NCBI GenBank assembly: GCA_002162075.1
Contig: CP021423.1
Span: 1,116,001-1,180,000 of the forward strand
DNA from: Armatimonadetes bacterium Uphvl-Ar1
Lineage (GTDB): Bacteria; Armatimonadota; Fimbriimonadia; Fimbriimonadales; Fimbriimonadaceae
Reading direction: 5' to 3'
DNA length: 64,000 bases
Shown: positions 60,016-64,000 of the stretch, one piece after another
How the letters are laid out: each line of letters opens with the position of its first letter
Numbering within the stretch: position 1 is the first letter of the stretch
The notes under the pieces: model-generated
Told to the model about the DNA's origin: nothing
The model's input: only the letters and a program-made list of their open reading frames with translations
Database searches by the model: none
Program-made: the position numbers and the translations under genes

Positions 60016-62019
60016 ATGAACCGACTTAAAAGACTCCTCACTGTCGCAATTTTTGCGATTCTCAGCGTTTTTGCGCTTGCCCAACAAGAGCTAGCGGAGC
60101 AAACTGTTGAAAGCGGCAAAATCACTTGGTCGGTTGAACTCAAAAATCCCGATACCCGCGTTGGGGAAACCACTCAGCTTATAGTCACCGGAAATTTGCC
60201 CGAGGGATGGCACACCTACGGGCCTCAGTTGCAATACGAAGACATGTTTATTCCGATGACCATCAAGGTTGATCTTGATGGAAACATCGCCGCTGCGGAA
60301 GGAGACCTGGTTCTACCGCCAGCCCATGTCTTGCGCGACCCTGGTTTTGATAAGCCGGTTGCTTGGTACGAAAAGGAGTTCAAATTTGCCGTTCCCGTCC
60401 GCATAACCGGAAATGGTAGTCCCCAAATCCAGGTTCAAATTCGAGCACAAGCGTGCGATGACAAGGGTTGCGACGCCCCCAAACGTGCGACTCTCGGTGT
60501 TCCATTTGCTCCTGCCGCCGGTGAAGCCAGATCCGATCGGACTGAACCTGACCTCGCCGAAGTTGAACAGTCCGCCAACTTCGTCATGCCCGCCGACGAC
60601 GAGTCCACCGCCAATCCAAAGGTCATGGAAAATGCGCTGAACGGAATTGCGCCCGGCGAAAGCGCAGACGGTCAAGCCAAACCAACTGACGCGACATCCA
60701 AAGAAATTGACGATGCAAAAGCTCAAGGGCTTGTTCCGTTCCTATTGATCAGTTTTGTGGCCGGACTTCTCGCCCTTCTCACTCCATGCGTCTGGCCCAT
60801 GATCCCGATCACAGTCAGCTATTTCACTAAGAAATCCGAGGAGGGCCCGGGTGCCGTCATGAAGTACGCAATCGCCTACTGCTTGGGAATCATTGGCACT
60901 TTCGTCGGCCTCGGACTCATCATAACATTGATTTTCGGCGCATCGGGAATCCAAAGACTTGCCGCGAGTCCAATCGCTAATGGTCTGCTCGCCATCCTCT
61001 TCATCGTTCTGGCCATCAATCTCTTCGGCGTTTTTGAAATCCGGGTGCCGACAAGGTTTGTCAACAAAGCGCAATCTAAGTCGAAAACCGCTGGTTTCGC
61101 CGCGCCAATTCTCCTTGGATTCGTCTTCAGCCTCACAACGTTCACTTGCACAGTTCCGTTTGTCGGGACAATTCTCGTGACCGCGACGAGCGGCAGTTTG
61201 CTCTACCCAATCCTTGGCATGACCGCATTCAGCCTCGCGTTTGCGATTCCCTTCTTCCTCCTTGCAATCTTGCCCAACGGACTCAAAAAGCTCCCCAAAT
61301 CCGGCTCCTGGTTGAATGCCGTGAAGTCATATATGGGATTCCTAGAACTTGCCGCCGCAATGAAGTTCGTCAGCAACGTTGACGTCATTGTCAACGACCC
61401 TCTTTGGTTGCCTTTCCAAGCTTTTGGCGCAGTTTGGTTCACGATCTTCGCCGTCGCCGCCATGTATCTGTTTGGGATTGTTAAGATGCCCCATCAAGAC
61501 GGATCGGTTATCGGAATCGGGAGGAAAATCTTCGCCTTCGCCAATGTAGGGATTGCGCTTTGGCTCCTTGCTGGAATTTCCAACGCCCAAATCCTCGGAC
61601 CTATGGTTGGGTTCTATCCACCCAAGCAAAGCGGTGAAGGTACAGGAAGCATCGTTTGGAACGAGAACCGCGCCGCTGTTGAAGCGACCGCACTCGCTGA
61701 AGGAAAACCAATCTTCATTAATTTCACCGGAAAAACATGCACCAACTGCCGTGTGATGGAGTACCAGAGATTCCCGACGAAGCCATATATGAACGAACTC
61801 AATAAATTCGCCCTGATGGAGCTATACACCGATCGTGAGACTGCCGAAGACGAGGCGAACGCAAAGTTCCGCGAAGAACTTACTGGATCAGCTACAAACC
61901 CGACTTACGCAATCACAAGGCCGGACGGAACCCTGGTCAGCGTGTATCAAGGTATGGCAAAAACCGACGCGGACTTCATCAAATGGATGCAAGAGAACTA
62001 TACTGAAGCCCTCAAGTGA
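60016..62019 (+). CDS. dsbD: Thiol:disulfide interchange protein DsbD-like
   Basis: The 667-residue protein has a signal peptide, an alpha domain with RAQACDDKGCDAPK, a membrane domain of eight helices with the Cys in LLTPCVWPMIPI, and a C-terminal thioredoxin domain with KTCTNCRVMEYQ. It passes electrons from cytoplasmic thioredoxin to the periplasm. Its stop overlaps kdsA. Confidence 0.92.
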   Translation: MNRLKRLLTVAIFAILSVFALAQQELAEQTVESGKITWSVELKNPDTRVGETTQLIVTGNLPEGWHTYGPQLQYEDMFIPMTIKVDLDGNIAAAEGDLVLPPAHVLRDPGFDKPVAWYEKEFKFAVPVRITGNGSPQIQVQIRAQACDDKGCDAPKRATLGVPFAPAAGEARSDRTEPDLAEVEQSANFVMPADDESTANPKVMENALNGIAPGESADGQAKPTDATSKEIDDAKAQGLVPFLLISFVAGLLALLTPCVWPMIPITVSYFTKKSEEGPGAVMKYAIAYCLGIIGTFVGLGLIITLIFGASGIQRLAASPIANGLLAILFIVLAINLFGVFEIRVPTRFVNKAQSKSKTAGFAAPILLGFVFSLTTFTCTVPFVGTILVTATSGSLLYPILGMTAFSLAFAIPFFLLAILPNGLKKLPKSGSWLNAVKSYMGFLELAAAMKFVSNVDVIVNDPLWLPFQAFGAVWFTIFAVAAMYLFGIVKMPHQDGSVIGIGRKIFAFANVGIALWLLAGISNAQILGPMVGFYPPKQSGEGTGSIVWNENRAAVEATALAEGKPIFINFTGKTCTNCRVMEYQRFPTKPYMNELNKFALMELYTDRETAEDEANAKFREELTGSATNPTYAITRPDGTLVSVYQGMAKTDADFIKWMQENYTEALK

Positions 62020-62849
62020 AATCCGTCTCCAACCCCATCCAAGTCAAAAATCTCACCATCGGCAATGGCCCTCTCGTTCTGATCGCTGGCCCTTGCCTCG
62101 CTGAAAGCAAAGACCTGTGCGAACAAATCGCCGGCACACTGAAAGAAACTACAACCGCGCTGGGCATTCCCTACATCTTCAAGGCTAGTTTTGATAAAGC
62201 CAACCGTACATCGGCGAACTCAAAGCGTGGACAAGGCATGGAAGCTGGTCTGGAAATCCTCCGTGATATCGCGGCCATGTTCGACCTACCCGTAACGACC
62301 GACCTTCACGATGCGCACCAAGCCGCCGAGGTTGCCGCGTCAGTTGATCTGCTCCAAGTCCCCGCATTTCTTTCTCGCCAAAGTGATCTGCTCGAAGCAT
62401 GCGCCCAAACCGGCAAACCTGTCAACGTCAAAAAGGGTCAATTTCTTGCTCCATGGGATACCAAAAACATCGTTGAAAAGTTAGAAGCCTTCAATGCGAA
62501 TGGAATCATGCTCACAGATCGCGGGACAAGCTTCGGATACAACACACTCGTTGTTGATATGCCCGGTTTGGAGATCATGCGCAGCTACGGAGTTCCTGTC
62601 TGCTTTGATGCCACTCACTCTGCCCAACGACCTGGTGGAGCCGGAACTTCAACTGGCGGCAATCGCGACTCCATCCCGGCCATGGCCCGTGCCGCTGTCG
62701 CAGTTGGTATTGACGCCCTTTTCCTGGAGATCCACCCCGATCCAGCCAACGCCGCCAGCGATGCCGCGACCCAGTGGCCCTTGAACCGAGCAACCGAGTT
62801 ATTGGAACAGCTCCTCGCGGTCGACCAAACCCGCCGCAAATTCGACTAA
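62016..62849 (+). CDS. kdsA: 3-deoxy-8-phosphooctulonate synthase
   Basis: KdsA makes KDO-8-phosphate for lipopolysaccharide. The barrel blocks LIAGPCLAESKDL, FKASFDKANRTS, PVTTDLHDAHQ, VKKGQFLAPWD and CFDATHSAQRPGG are all present. Length 277 is normal. Presence supports an outer membrane with lipid A-KDO. ATG 62016 overlaps the DsbD stop. Confidence 0.97.
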   Translation: MKSVSNPIQVKNLTIGNGPLVLIAGPCLAESKDLCEQIAGTLKETTTALGIPYIFKASFDKANRTSANSKRGQGMEAGLEILRDIAAMFDLPVTTDLHDAHQAAEVAASVDLLQVPAFLSRQSDLLEACAQTGKPVNVKKGQFLAPWDTKNIVEKLEAFNANGIMLTDRGTSFGYNTLVVDMPGLEIMRSYGVPVCFDATHSAQRPGGAGTSTGGNRDSIPAMARAAVAVGIDALFLEIHPDPANAASDAATQWPLNRATELLEQLLAVDQTRRKFD

Positions 62850-62874
62850 ACCAGCCATAATCACACCCAGGCAA

Positions 62875-63515
62875 ATGAACGAATTGCAATTGCGTGGTGC
62901 TCTTTGTGAGGTCGGCAGAAGGCTTTGGCAGCGCAATCTCCTTGGCGGTGCGGAAGGCAATATCTCGTGTCGCTTGAGTCCTCGTCAACTCCTCATCACC
63001 CCGTCGGGGTGAGCAAGGGCCACCTCAAACCAAACGATCTGCTCATCATTGATCTCAAAGGTGAACTCATCAAAGGCGATGGAGTTGTCAGTAGCGAGTA
63101 CCGACTTCACACGGCGATTTATGCCGAACGAACAGATTGTCAGGCTGTAGTTCATGCTCACCCACCAGTTGCGACTGGTTTTGCTCTTGCAGGGGAAGAA
63201 ATTCCTGACAATCTTCTCCCCGAAAGTGCGGTCGTCCTCGGAAGCGTTGCGACTGTACCCTTTGCCATGCCCGGGACAGATGCAATGGCCGAGGCAATCC
63301 ACCCCCTCCTTGCCGATCACAAAACATTTCTCCTCGCCAACCACGGAGCCGCCGTTATGGGCAAAGACTTGTACGATGCCTGCTTCCGTATGGAAACCCT
63401 GGAGAGAGTAGCAACCGTGATTCTCCATGCCCGCACTCTAGGTGGTCCCCGACCCCTCCCAAATCAAGACTTCGATCACCTCCTGAACACCGCCCTAAAC
63501 GGACAACTAAACTAA
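62875..63515 (+). pseudogene. Class II aldolase/adducin-family protein, frameshifted
   Basis: The zinc aldolase fold (fuculose-phosphate aldolase or MtnB group) is visible: LLGGAEGNISCRLSPRQLLITPSG in the first frame, then VSKGHLKPNDLLIIDL, VVHAHPPVATGFAL and LANHGAAVMGKDLYDAC in the next. A lost G in the run 63006-63009 explains the shift. The repaired protein would be about 213 residues. The stop overlaps hisS (TAATG). Confidence 0.85.
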
Positions 63516-64000
63516 TGAGCCAAAAATTTCAAGCCCCCAGAGGCACAAACGACATCATCCCTGCTCCATTTCAAAAAGATCCGATTTTTGAAATTCATCG
63601 CTGGCAGTTTGTCGAAGCGCAGTTCCTCCTCAATGCATGGAATTACGGCTATCAGGAAGTCCGAACACCGATGTTCGAGGATATTGAACTCTTCATCCGA
63701 TCCAGTGGCGAAGCGAGTGAAGTCGTTAACAAGGAAATGTATGACTTTTACGACAAAGGTGAACGTCATATCGCCCTAAAGCCGGAGGGCACTGCGCCCG
63801 TTATGCGCGCCTTTTTGGAACACGGCATGGGCAATCTTGGCACCCCCAACCGCTTGTGCTACATCAATCACAGTTTCCGATACGGTCGACCTGGAAAAGG
63901 GCGGTATCGCCAACTCCACCAACTCGGAATGGAAATCGTCGGGTCGGCATCGCCGTTCGCCGACGCTGAAATAATCACAGCAACCCATGACTTCTTTAGC
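63515..64000 (+). CDS. hisS: Histidyl-tRNA synthetase (5' part)
   Basis: The first 162 residues are present: FQAPRGTNDIIP, motif 2 precursor EVRTPMFEDIELF, then KPEGTAPVMRAFLEHG and FRYGRPGKGRYRQLHQLGMEIVG, class II aaRS motif 2 and the histidine-specific region. The gene runs off the right edge. The ATG shares a base with the aldolase stop. Confidence 0.97.
   Translation, partial: MSQKFQAPRGTNDIIPAPFQKDPIFEIHRWQFVEAQFLLNAWNYGYQEVRTPMFEDIELFIRSSGEASEVVNKEMYDFYDKGERHIALKPEGTAPVMRAFLEHGMGNLGTPNRLCYINHSFRYGRPGKGRYRQLHQLGMEIVGSASPFADAEIITATHDFFS

Overview
The window reads as chromosomal DNA of a didermic, heterotrophic bacterium, most probably of the phylum Armatimonadota (class Fimbriimonadia). 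The indications are three secreted proteins with PEP-CTERM-type tails ending in Arg/Lys clusters, a prepilin-like protein with an AFTLIELL start, a Tat-exported DUF1501/DUF1800 pair, roughly 50% GC, and kdsA, which implies lipopolysaccharide. No rRNA gene is present to confirm this, so the taxonomic placement is inference. I see no prophage, insertion sequence or CRISPR array. Housekeeping genes are dense and many are translationally coupled.

Layout. 1-4.4 kb: the end of ffh, then an operon rpsP-khpA-rimM-obgE-nadD-rsfS-TPR protein for ribosome maturation and NAD synthesis. 4.4-6.8 kb (minus): a dehydrogenase E2 subunit and a ROK kinase. 6.9-12.2 kb: MoxR/DUF58/transglutaminase operon and a frameshifted holA. 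12.2-16.3 kb (minus): dnaB, cmk, aroA and an amidase. 16.4-20.6 kb: small enzymes, pepA, yajQ and a lone receiver domain. 20.7-26.1 kb: a LacI regulator with its palindromic operator, an alpha-amylase and a prepilin-like protein joined by start/stop overlaps, a lipoprotein and phenylalanine hydroxylase. 26-28.7 kb (minus): two small membrane coiled-coil proteins and hisBHA. 28.8-31 kb: an SPFH/GYF protein with a zinc-ribbon membrane protein. 31-33 kb: two tandemly duplicated PEP-CTERM genes. 33-38 kb: dnaK and DUF1501/DUF1800. 38.9-43 kb (minus): a compact five-gene cluster described below. 43-46.4 kb: aminotransferase, rpmB, tRNA-Phe, tRNA-Asp and metX. 46.5-51.4 kb: a third PEP-CTERM gene and three consecutive PilT-type ATPases. 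51.5-52.9 kb: greA-secE-nusG. 53-57.8 kb (minus): a phosphodiesterase-fold protein, the feoA-feoB locus and a cobalamin adenosyltransferase. 58-64 kb: tagA (frameshifted), sdhB, a DsbD pair, kdsA, a frameshifted class II aldolase and the start of hisS.

The most notable locus is the minus-strand run from 42.96 to 38.93 kb: YHS-domain lipoprotein, PLP-dependent dehydratase/racemase, DUF692-like TIM barrel, exported thioredoxin-like protein, methyltransferase. The thioredoxin-like gene carries an in-frame TGA in a Cys-Thr-TGA motif. The frame is the same on both sides, and the bases directly after the TGA fold into a hairpin with a G-initiated apical loop, so it is a good candidate for a selenoprotein with a bacterial SECIS element.

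Two wider patterns stand out. Several monocistronic genes have a -10-like hexamer ending 7-8 bases before the start codon, which suggests leaderless mRNAs. Four single-base losses in G or C runs (two in holA, one each in tagA and the aldolase) break otherwise intact genes and look more like sequencing or assembly errors than true decay.
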